Positions 55,200-64,000 of a stretch of 64,000 nt of DNA are shown piece after piece. The stretch spans positions 344,131,010-344,195,009 of the forward strand of contig NC_053392.1 in NCBI RefSeq assembly GCF_905171765.1. Direction: 5' to 3'. The notes under the pieces are model-generated. The model saw only the letters and a program-made list of their open reading frames with translations, did no database searches and was not told where the DNA came from. This stretch comes from Bufo bufo. Taxonomy: Eukaryota > Chordata > Amphibia > Anura > Bufonidae. The position numbers and the translations under genes are program-made. Every line of letters starts with the position of its first letter. Position 1 is the stretch's first letter.

Positions 55200-57700
55200 A
55201 TCACCTATTTTATAATTAAGCAGTAAAATACTGCATTTCTAGATTTGTTTGCCCAAAAAACTGTTCTAGTGCCACAGTGCACATTTGCGTACAGCGCAGT
55301 ATTACCTATGTAACGGAACGCCTAGCACCCCGACCGGGTACCTCCATCGATAGTTGCTCCTAGTGCTGCCAGAGGACTCCAAGCACTCCACTCGACACCG
55401 TCAGCACTGCAGACCCCACGAACCGCCGAAGCTTGGTGGAGGCTCCAGGCTCCAGTGGGTGAACCTCTCCTAAATCCAGAGACAGGAACCAGGAGCAAGC
55501 TCTTACAAGAGCTTATACTCAGGGGAGTATTATGATATAGCAATCCCCAAGAGTGTAGTTATCCCATGAGCCAAACATGAGCCAAGACTTCATGAAGGTA
55601 TAAAACAGGAACTCCCTTTATTTTAACACACAAGCATTTTATACACATCTTCCAACAAAGTTACCACCCCAGGGTTTTGTAAAAACAGCCAATAACCACG
55701 TACAATACACTCAGACATTCCCACACAAAATCCTCCCCTCTGTCCGTGATAGAATTACCTCACACTGAGTTGATGCAATCATCACAGGCAGACGAATACA
55801 CAATATCCTCTGTCCTGGAGACAACAGAGAAGTAATTCAATTATCTCTCAGGACAAAGGACATCGCCAATACACACAGAGAGACAATGGAACAGACCTCC
55901 CTACTCAACGTATACAATGTCCCACCCTTTTCAATACACATAGACATTTAACATCCCAAAAGGGCACGAATTAGACCAGGGTTTAAGTTAGTCCAAGTCC
56001 TTTGTGAACAAATGAGGCCTGGCTGATGAGAGGGCCCATAATCCTGGGGCAAGAGGCCAGCAGGCAGGCCCCTCCAAAACCCAGTGGCGAGGTTGGTTTC
56101 GCCACAACCTATTTCATAATTAAGCAGTGAAATACTGCATTTCTATAGATGGTTGCCAAAAAAAGTGTTTTAGTGCCACAGTGCACTTTTGCGTACACCT
56201 CAGTATTATTATAATTAAGCAGTGAAATAATGCATCTATTTAGTTGGTTGCCCAAAAAAACTGTTCTACTGCCACAGTGCACTTTTGCGTACACTTCAGT
56301 ATTAATACCTATTTTATAATTAAGCAGTGAATTCATGCATTTCTATAGTTGGTTGCCAATAAAAGTGTTCTAGTGCCACAGTGCACATTTGCATACAGCG
56401 CAGTATTACCTATTTCATAATTAAGCAGTGAAATACTGCATTTCTATAGTTGGTTGCCCAAAAAAGTGTTTTAGTGCCCCAGAGTACTTTTGTGTACAAA
56501 GCAGTATTACCTATTTGATAATTAAACAGTAAAAAACTGCATTTCTACAGTTGTTTGCAATAAACACTGGTTTTGGCCTATATAGCAGATCTGAGGCCTA
56601 CCCTGTATTTCTTTCATGTGAAGTAACCAGTGGAACTCCGCATTTACACAGTTGGTTGCCAAAAAACACTGTACTATTGCCCCAGAGCACTTTTGCGTAC
56701 AACGCAATATTACCTATTTTATAATTAAGCAGTGAAATACTGCATTTCTATAGTTGGTTGCCAATAAAAGTGTTCTAGTGCCTCAGTGCACTTTTGCGTA
56801 CACTTCAGTATTAATACCTATTTTATAATTAAGCAGTGAAATACTGCATTTCTATAGTTGGTTGCCAATAAAAGTGTTCTAGTGCCACAGTGCACATTTG
56901 CGTACAGCGCAGTATTACCTATTTCATAATTAAGCAGTGAAATACTGCATTTCTATAGTTGGTTGCCAAAAAAAGTGTTTTAGTGCCACAGTGCACTTTT
57001 TGCGTACACCTCAGTATTAATACCTATTTTATAATTAAGCATTGAAATACAGCATTTCTATAGTTGATTGCCAATAAAAGTGTTCTAGTGCCACAGTGCA
57101 CATTTGCGTACATCGCAGTATTACCTATTTCATAATTAAGCAGTGAAATACTGCATTTCTATAGTTGGTTGCCAAAAAAAGTGTTTTAGTGCCCCAGAGC
57201 ACTTTTGCGTACAACGCAGTATTACCTATTTGATAATTAAGCAGTGAAAAACTGCATTTCTACAGTTGTTTGCAATAAACACTGGTTTCGGCCTACATAG
57301 CAGATCTGAGGCCTACCCTGTATTTCTTTCATGTGAAGTAACCAGTGGAACTCTGCATTTACACAGTTGGTTGCCAAAAAACACTGTACTATTTCCCCAG
57401 AGCACTTTTGCGTACAGCACAGTATTACCTATTTGATAATTAAGCAGTGAAAAACTGCATTTCTACAGCTGTTTGCAATAAACACTGGTTTCGTCCTACA
57501 TAGCAGATCTGAGGCCTACCCTGTATTTCTTTCATGTGTAGTAACCAGTGGAACTCTGCATTTACACAGTTGGTTGCCAAAAAACACTGTACTATTGCCC
57601 CAGAGCACTTTTGCGTACAACGCTGCATTAGCTATTTTAGAATTTACCTGTGAAATACTGCATTTCTAAAGTTGTTTGCAATAAACACTGGTTTTGTGGT
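55200..57700 (+). repeat. ~102-bp tandem array, about 17 units
   Basis: Each unit has ATAATTAAGCAGTGAAATAC, TGCATTTCTA and GCACTTTTGCGTACA. TGCATTTCT starts recur every 99-105 bp from 56439 to 57659. A variant unit with AGCAGATCTGAGGCCTACCC appears near 56575, 57297 and 57503, giving a higher-order pattern. The LTR at 55309-56106 is inserted near its start. Confidence 0.92.
55309..56106 (-). mobile_element. Solo LTR, 798 bp, with 5-bp duplication
   Basis: Bounded by TG (55309) and CA (56106) and flanked by ACCTA at 55304-55308 and 56107-56111. Read on the minus strand it starts TGTGGCGAAACC, with TGTATAAAATGC as a TATA box (near 55640) and TTAAAATAAAGG as a polyadenylation signal (near 55620). 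No internal genes or second LTR, so it is the product of LTR recombination. Retroviral or Gypsy origin is not settled; the compact TATA-polyA layout suggests an endogenous retrovirus. Confidence 0.85.
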
Positions 57701-57952
57701 AGATTACATATTTTCGGTGTATGCTGCGTCTCTGACAGTCAAATTAAACTGTTATCTTCTGCAGTTAAATTGTTGGTTTGAAAATTCTAACTTTTGGTGA
57801 TAGTGAAGTAATTGTATTCAATTGCTCTGTTAGATTGTTGTGTGACCTAAAGAAATGTATTCTGTTTATGATACAGGCACTGCCTTACTGTTAAGGAAAT
57901 TAATTGTTGACTATTGGCAGTTTAATTGACACCTGGTGGGTGAACGCAAATA

Positions 57953-59780
57953 ATGAGGAGAACATCAAATAAGGGACGTGGACATGGTCGTGGTGGTGTT
58001 GGTGGAGCTCCTGATGCAGGGAGAGGACGTGGCTGTTCTGCGCCAGCTATGCGTCCAAGTTAAACACCTTCCTCAGGTGCGAGTAGGCGCCAGAACCTGC
58101 AGCGTTATTTGGTAGGCCCCAATGCCGTTCTACGGATGGTGAGGCCAGAACAAGTACAGGCGCTAGTAGATTGGGTGGCTGACAGTGGATCAAGTTCCTT
58201 CACGTTATCTCCCACCCAGTCCTCTGCAGAAAGCTCAGAGTTGGCACCTGCAGCCAATGCCCATCAGTCTTTCACCTCACCCCCTTGCAAATCAGCCAAG
58301 CAGTCTGAGCCCCAAGTCATGCAGCAGTCTCTTATGCTTTTTGATGACTCTGCTGGCAGGGTTTCCCAGGGCCATCTACATAGCCCTGCCCCAGAAGTGG
58401 AAGAGATTGAATGAACTGATGCCCAACCACTTATGTTTCAGGATGAGGACATGGAAATACCACCGCAGCACGTCTCTGATGAGGACGAAACACAGGTGCC
58501 AACTACTGCGGCTTTCTGCAGTGTGCAGACCGACAAGGAGGGCAGGGGGGAAGACTGGGTGGAAGATGATGTGGACGACGATGAGGTCCTAGACCCCACA
58601 TGGAATGAAGGTCATGCCAGTGACTTTCATAGATCAGAGGAAGAGGCAGTGGTCACACTAAGCCAACAGCACAGCTCCCTCTTCTCATCCTGCTGCTGCT
58701 CGTCTGTCTGCGCTGCAGCGTAACTTCGGCCTTCCCGCTCACCGCCTCATATCGACGTGCCCACCAGGTGGAACTCCACCTTGCATATGCTAGAGAGACT
58801 GTGCGAGCAGCAGCAGGCGATAGTGGAGTTTCAGCTGCAGCACGCACAGGTGAGTTGCTCTGCGGAACAGCACCACTTCACCACCAATGAGTGGGCCTCC
58901 ATGCGATTTCAGGCCAGTCATTCAGAAGTGGCTCAGAGGGTGGGCTCCTAAACCAGCAGAGGCCAGGTACACATTTGGAGGACGAGGAGGATGAGGAACC
59001 ATGTTCACAGCAGGGTGGCACCCAACGCAGCTCGTGGTCATCACTGGAGCGTGGCTGGGGGGATACGGACGACACAGACGATACACCTTTGAAAGGGATT
59101 TTTCATAATCTTACTTTTGATACATCACAGATTAGACATAGATTATACAAGCCTCATCTCTTGTGGAATACAGTACCCCAAATTAGCACATCTCACACCC
59201 TTTGCCAATTGCTGGACACAATAGCAGCCTCCCTTAACAAAAGGCTATTTAACATCTCACCTCACATACAATGACAGCAAACTATGATAAGTCATTCAAC
59301 TTATTAGCATGTAGAGTAAATCTGTTCATTATGTAAAATAACCCTTTTCATGTATTGTATATAGCAGATACCAGTATTGTTTAACAAAGTTTCAGCTGTA
59401 TCTTGACAAACATGTTTCCCAAGGCCTCCTAAGAATACCAGGATTGTTCCAATTGGATCTTGAGAGACAATATGCTGCTCCCACCCTCAAAAAGCCCTAT
59501 AAGTATGTGGTGGGAAATAAAGATTTCAGATATTCAACAACCTGAGTTTATTCTCGGCTGATATTTATCTCCTGATCAGAGAAAATGGGATATTCGTTGC
59601 ACAGGGAAATATTCACGGGTTGGAGGTCTGATGCCTCATCATATAACCATCAAAGACCTGCCTGAGAAAAACCGCTAACAACCTCCCACAGAGGACAGCT
59701 TGTCCTTACCTCTGGGCAGCCTGGCACACATGAGCGCCTACATGCTGCAGTTCCTGCGCAATGACCAAAATAAGGCAGCC
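57953..59780 (+). pseudogene. hAT transposase relic with internal deletion
   Basis: It starts MRRTSNKGRGHGRGGVGG, with in-frame stops at 58061-58063 (TAA) and 58412-58414 (TGA) and acidic stretches (DEDMEIPPQ, DDVDDDEV). It then jumps to a later hAT segment at 58757 (PTRWNSTLHMLERLCEQQQA, FTTNEWASM), so the finger and first catalytic block appear to be deleted. A further insertion at about 59088-59680 separates DTDDT from a final piece (GSLAHMSAYMLQFLRND). No hATC block was found. Confidence 0.8.
59088..59680 (+). mobile_element. Insertion in the hAT gene, LTR-like features
   Basis: The hAT reading breaks off after GATACACCT and resumes at ACCTCCCACAG, so ACCT may be duplicated. The insert has CCCTATAAGTATG near 59498 and GGGAAATAAAG about 20 bp later, resembling an LTR promoter and polyadenylation site. 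The class is not proven. Confidence 0.45.
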
Positions 59781-59800
59781 TCCAGATTCCCTCATAATTA

Positions 59801-60490
59801 CCTTAATGCAATATGAACCCAATCCACTATGGGAGAGAGAACAGCAGCTTCATGATATAGCTTAAAATCCAGTAATCATACCCCACCCTCTGTTTTTCGT
59901 TTTAGACAAAGTCCTCCTGTGTCGCAATCTGGGTCTACTAGTACCCCTATATATAGGTAAGCAAAGGCTTTCTGTAGGGTTTTGAAGAAGCTAGGTAAAA
60001 CATAAATTGTTAAATATATACATACATTTTAAATAAGTATAAAAAGCGGGGTAAAATGTCAATTTTTAACACACTAATGTGTCCAAACTAAGATATAACT
60101 GCCAAGTATACCTCTGCAGTTCAGCAATCACCTGCCTCTGCAATAGGAGGTAGTTCAGGGCAAACAATTGATGGAGCTGATATGTGATCTTAATCCCCAA
60201 AAAGGGAAAACTTTATAACTGCCATTTAAAAGGAAAGTTAGACCTAAGAGATTAAACTAAATGCTCTGGTAAGGAAGACACAGTCAAAGCCTCTGTGTCG
60301 GACAGATTAGCTTTAAAGTTGCTTAAACCACATATCCTATTAAACTCTTTTAAAATATAAGGAAAAGAAATGTAAGGGAGGAAACATACAGCAAATGAAC
60401 AAAGGACATTAGTGTACCTCGCTAGGCCTGCTAGACACATTTCCTCACACAACTTCATAGGCGCTGTACATATACAGTATTTTTTGCTAA
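59801..60490. other. No recognised feature
   Basis: AT-rich DNA without identifiable element or gene. Confidence 0.45.
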
Positions 60491-60715
60491 AAATAGAGAT
60501 GAGTGAATCGAAGTTGATGAAGTAGAATTCGATCCGAATTTCAGAAAAAATTTGATTCGTACCGAATCCGAATTTCATCACGCTTCGTGGTAAGGAATCA
60601 CATTTTTTCCTAAAATGGTTGCTACACATGTTAGGACATGGAGCAAGGAACTCTGGGAATCACCCACAATGCCATGCATGCAGCCAATCAGCAGCCAGCC
60701 AGCCCTGTGATATGT

Positions 60716-61225
60716 TCTAAAGCATTTTTGGGCTTGTATTAGTGGGAAAAAAGGGATTATTAGCCGTTGTGTGGTGGAGAAAATTACAGCCCTTTTTGGC
60801 GTGCATTAGGGGCACAAAAATATATATTATTTGCTGTTCAGGGGTGCAGTTATATGTTCTTAAGCCCTTTTTGGTGTGTATTAGTGGCACAAAAAAAGTA
60901 TTTGCCGTTGTGTGTTGAAGTGAGAAAATTACAGCCCTTTTTGGCGTGTATTAGTGGCAAAAAAATATATATATTTACCGTTCAGCGGTGTAGTTATATG
61001 TTCTAAAGCCCTTTTTGGCATGCATTAGTGGCAAAAAAATATATATTTGCGGTTCAGCGGTGCAGTTATATGTTCAAAAGCCCTTTTTGGCATGTATTAG
61101 TGGCAAAAAAAAATATATTATTTGCCTTCAGCAGTGCAGTTATATGTTCTAAAGCCTTCCTTGGCGTGTATTAGTGGGAAAAAAAGGGTTTATTAGCCGT
61201 TGTGTGGTGAAGTGAGAAAATTACA
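60716..61225 (+). repeat. ~72-bp tandem array, about seven units
   Basis: AGCCCTTTTTGGCGTGTATT recurs near 60788, 60863, 60933, 61007, 61079 and 61152, followed by AGTGGCAAAAAAATATAT and TTCAGCGGTGCAGTTATATG. Confidence 0.9.
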
Positions 61226-61279
61226 GACTTTTTTGGGGTGTTTTAATTTTGTTTTTATTTATTTATTTGATCTAACAGT

Positions 61280-61592
61280 ATGTCAGACAGAGAAGTGCAG
61301 AAGCCTAAATGTTTCTGGCGCAGGCAAAGGGCAGGGCAGCAGGAGTCGCAGAGAGAGGCCTGAGCTCCCGATGTCATCTAGCGGTCATGTCTTGACCAGC
61401 AACCCAGCGGTTCTTGAATGGTTGACTCGGTCATGCACTTCGTCCCAAGTGACATCAGGCACCCCCAGCCAAGAGCCGGTGGGTTCGTCAGACACAACCC
61501 TTAGTTGGCATGGCCCGGGAGCAGGCCCTATGCCCTCACCTGTCCTCAACCTGTCTCTGTCCTTTTCTGTTCCCTCAGCCAGACAAGTATTA
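61280..61592 (+). pseudogene. N-terminal fragment of a hAT gene
   Basis: ATG at 61280 opens MSDREVQKPKCFWRRQRAG and hits TGA at 61361-61363. After a frameshift, TSNPAVLEWLTRSCTSSQVT continues to about 61590. The pattern matches the low-complexity N-terminal part of frog hAT genes; no catalytic block is present. Confidence 0.6.
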
Positions 61593-61704
61593 TATGTAGT
61601 GTTGATCAAGCACCATAGTGCTCGGGTGCTCGGGCCGAACACATTGGGATGCTCGAATGCTGTATGGTTTGGGAACTGCATGAGGAGGATGTCTGGATGC
61701 ATCT
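61593..61704 (+). mobile_element. Short GAGCACC-type repeat fragment
   Basis: GTGTTGATCAAGCACC and GTGCTCGGGTGCTCGGG resemble the fragment near 15191. Bounded by two other repeats. Confidence 0.5.
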
Positions 61705-62450
61705 TGGATAGGGTTGAGCGATCCCGAACTGTAAAGTTCGGGTTTGCACCGAACTTTAGGATTTTTGGACCCCGGACCCGGACCCGAACCCGAACATTTC
61801 AGTTAAAGTTCGGGTTCGGTGTTCGGTGCTTTCTTGGCGCTTTTTGAAAGGCTGCAGAGCAGCCAATCAACAAGCGCTTAACTGTCTGACCTTAGAAGCC
61901 ATCACAGCCATGCCTACTAATAGTATGGCTGTGATTGGCCAGAGCAGCATGTGACCCAGGCTCTATATAAGCTTGAGTCACATAGCGCTGCACGTCACTC
62001 TGCTGTTACAAGTGTAGGGAGAGGATGCTGCTGGACTTGTGATTTCAGGGAGAGAATAGGAGAGAATCTAACTCAGCGATCTACATAGAAATAGTTGTGT
62101 GGGTGCAGGGCACAATAGTTTTACCCTGCCCTGAGCCCATTGACAAAAAAATAATAACTTTTATAATTCTGTTAGTTAGGTGGGCGGCGTCGGCGGCCAT
62201 TTTATGCATGCTCAGTGCACCAGCACTGCATCTGAGCTTTTGGGACATTGCAAATCACAATTTTTTGGGCAATCTACAACATCTAGATTAGTCAGTGTGC
62301 AATTTAAGCTAGAAATACACCCATCATTTTCTGGGGGGTTTTAAAAACACACTTTTTTTTGTCAAAAAACAGTATTTTCCTGATCTGCAAGTGTTAAATT
62401 CAGGTTTAATATATACCGATTTCATATTCTGTTACCAAAAAAACACTTTT
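61705..62450 (+). mobile_element. Second copy of the 54362-type hAT 5-prime segment
   Basis: Follows 54362-54900 through GGTTGAGCGA, GTTCGGGTTCGGTGTTCGG, AGCCAATCAACAAGCG, TATATAAG (61964-61971), CATAGCGC-GCACGTCACTCTG and GGCGGCCATTTT. It lacks the tandem array and gene and is cut off by the next insert. Confidence 0.8.
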
Positions 62451-62469
62451 TTGGCAATCTACAACATCT

Positions 62470-63630
62470 GTATTAAAAACTACACAACAAAAATGGAGTG
62501 CAACCACACTATTTTCCAATAAAAAGATCAATTTTATTCATATCTTAATTAAAAAATGACATATTATACACAACATAGGTATAAATTAGCAGGGACATAA
62601 CACAGTCATGCAACACCCTGTCAGCACACCCATCTAATAATGCTCAATAGTATACCCCTTGTTTTTAATCTGTTGTCATGGAACAAAATTTCCTAGTATA
62701 TAGTCAGAGACAGGGGTATGCGATGCAAAAGCCTATCTCAATTGCAGGTGTGCCTCCCTTGCGACTAATAGCCACACTACCAGGGCTCAAACCACATGGG
62801 TCAGAAAAACCGAGAGGTGCATGAAATAAAGGTGAGACATACCAATGTAGCAGGGGCTGCTGGCAGGGTGAAGGCGCTCCTCAACGCGCGTTTCGCGTAC
62901 AATTTGCTTCCTCAGTAGGAGTTGATAATCGGGGGAAAGGGGAAGGTTTAAAAAGCGGCCGCTCACCTATCAAATGCTCTGATTTCAATCATGTGATGTA
63001 ACCCATGACCCTACGTCACTAGAGCGGTGCATGGCCAGTCAGCGTCCACCACGTCCTAGAACTTCCGCCCTTCCCCTGAGGCCGATGGAGGAGAGGGCGG
63101 TCACACAGATATGACGTTGATCGCCATTTCCACCACCAGACCTACGCGAGAGAGGAACAGCCGAAGCAGACGCGTGGACCGAGCGGACATGCGCACACAT
63201 GATGCGGGTGAATCGCAACAGTTGCAACCATTGGAAGTGTTCACATGTATCTATTCAGTGCATTTAAGAAGGTCTAATACTTAGATCCTATATGTTACAA
63301 AGGACTCAAATAGTATCCATTACCAATCACAAGGCAATTATTGCCATAATATAATACAAAAGTGCGAGTGCAATATAAGGTATAGCAACAATATTAAAAT
63401 TGCAATATTCCTGCCCTACAGTGCATATATTATTATTGACAATTCATAAATACCATGATTGCCACATATTATATATTAATTTGATTATGACCAAAATACA
63501 AATTGATATAAAAATTAATTTAAAGTGCTAAATATATAAAGTGCATAATTATACAGTGCATAATATTGATGAAATCTAAATTATAACAGATAATAATACT
63601 AAAAACTGTGTACCTCCATGGTTAGAGACC
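62470..63630 (-). mobile_element. Penelope-like terminal segment (third copy type)
   Basis: Non-coding DNA with a hammerhead-like motif read on the minus strand, next to CpG-rich DNA with GACATGCGCACACATG and GTTTAAAAAGCGGCC. The layout parallels 43637-44422. The limits are approximate and no duplication was found. Confidence 0.45.
62876..62922 (-). ncRNA. Hammerhead-like ribozyme motif
   Basis: Minus-strand order is CTCCT, CTGAGGA, an AT-rich stem II region, GAAACGCGCGTT, AGGAG. CTCCT and AGGAG can pair as stem I, and GTT is an allowed cleavage triplet. Stem II is weak, so activity is doubtful. Confidence 0.5.
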
Positions 63631-63643
63631 GCATGTGATTTAA

Positions 63644-64000
63644 CCACCTCAGCCCCCATAGCTTAAACACCCTGAAAGACCAGGTGACTTTTTACTCTTC
63701 TGACCTACACTACTTTCACCGTTTATTGCTCGGTCATGCAACTTACCACCCAAATTAATTTTACCTCCTTTTCTTCTCACTAATAGAGCTTCCATTTGGT
63801 GGTATTTCATTGCTGCTGACATTTTTACTTTTTTTGTTATTAATCGAAATTTAACGATTTTTTTGCAAAAAAATGACATTTTTCACTTTCAGTTGTAAAA
63901 TTTTGCAAAAAAAATGACATCCATATATAAATTTTGCTCTAAATTTATTGTTCTACATGTCTTTGATAAAAAAAAATGTTTGGGTAAAAAAAAAATGGTT
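63644..64000 (+). mobile_element. Second copy of the TTAA element, cut by the window end
   Basis: TTAA at 63640-63643 then CCACCTCAGCCCCCATAGC. The next 350 bp match 48945-49300 almost base for base in the same orientation. This shows that the AT-rich end at 48945 is a true element end that inserts separately at TTAA. Confidence 0.88.

Larger units (their letters stand above)
54362..59800 (+). mobile_element. hAT-type element with tandem leader, disrupted
   Basis: The 5-prime end GAGTTGAGCGAACCCG is followed by GTTCGGGTTCG blocks, a CCAAT/TATA promoter, a long tandem array (55200-57700), then the transposase relic (57953-59780). A solo LTR interrupts the array and another insertion interrupts the gene. 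The 54362-54900 part matches 61705-62290 closely. The 3-prime end is not resolved. Confidence 0.7.
60497..61592 (+). mobile_element. hAT-type element, 5-prime half
   Basis: Terminal segment GATGAGTGAATCGAAG with GATCCGAATTTCAG and GATTCGTACCGAATCCG words, then a ~72-bp tandem array and the start of a hAT gene. The sequence stops near 61592, where another repeat begins. Confidence 0.65.

Overview
This window looks like intergenic DNA from an anuran amphibian. The evidence is its repeat content: Tc1-like elements of the kind common in frogs, several hAT families, a Penelope-like element with a GIY-YIG endonuclease domain, a CR1-like LINE, TWA- and TTAA-flanked palindromic elements, and short segments resembling the hammerhead-like motifs found in Penelope-like elements. 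I cannot name the species. I found no convincing host exon, tRNA, rRNA or other cellular gene. Nearly every long reading frame is a transposon gene, a relic of one, or an accident of palindromic or tandem DNA.

Layout. 0-4 kb: a Penelope-like reverse transcriptase on the minus strand with one in-frame stop, then a TTA-flanked palindromic element (3289-4055). 4-12 kb: a decayed Tc1 relic, several small inverted-repeat elements and an LTR-like stretch. 12-15.1 kb: a 2.0-kb non-autonomous hAT-type element with a perfect 8-bp target duplication, then a Tc1 element with both ends (14075-15124). 15.1-20.8 kb: palindromes and short repeat arrays. 20.8-26.6 kb: a degraded plus-strand hAT transposase split by a Tc1 element, itself split by a CR1-like LINE. 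26.9-28.2 kb: a second, converging hAT relic. 28.2-38.3 kb: three copies of an AT-rich hAT-type terminal and promoter segment (CCAAT then TATATAA) with tandem arrays, a retroposon insertion, LTR-like DNA and another Tc1 element. 39.5-42.8 kb: an almost intact hAT element with 8-bp duplications and one stop codon.

43.5-54.4 kb is the most striking part. A repeat that begins with a GTTCGGGTTC-type motif carries two insertions: a 786-bp Penelope-like terminal segment with a 10-bp target duplication, and a 9.7-kb TTAA-flanked insertion made of two inverted arms meeting near 48941. The left arm keeps a single TAA-flanked MITE. The right arm carries a shortened relative of that MITE amplified with its flank into a satellite of seven units, spaced 173 or 191 bp apart.

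54.4-62.4 kb: hAT-type elements whose leaders contain tandem arrays (about 102 bp and 72 bp), one invaded by a 798-bp solo LTR. The end of the window holds another Penelope-like terminal segment and a second copy of the TTAA element seen at 48.9 kb.

Functionally, nothing here works together as a pathway. The elements interact by insertion, and their nesting gives a relative chronology. The best preserved transposon genes are the CR1-like reverse transcriptase (22734-24269), the hAT gene at 40583-42418 and the Penelope-like gene at 295-2475.
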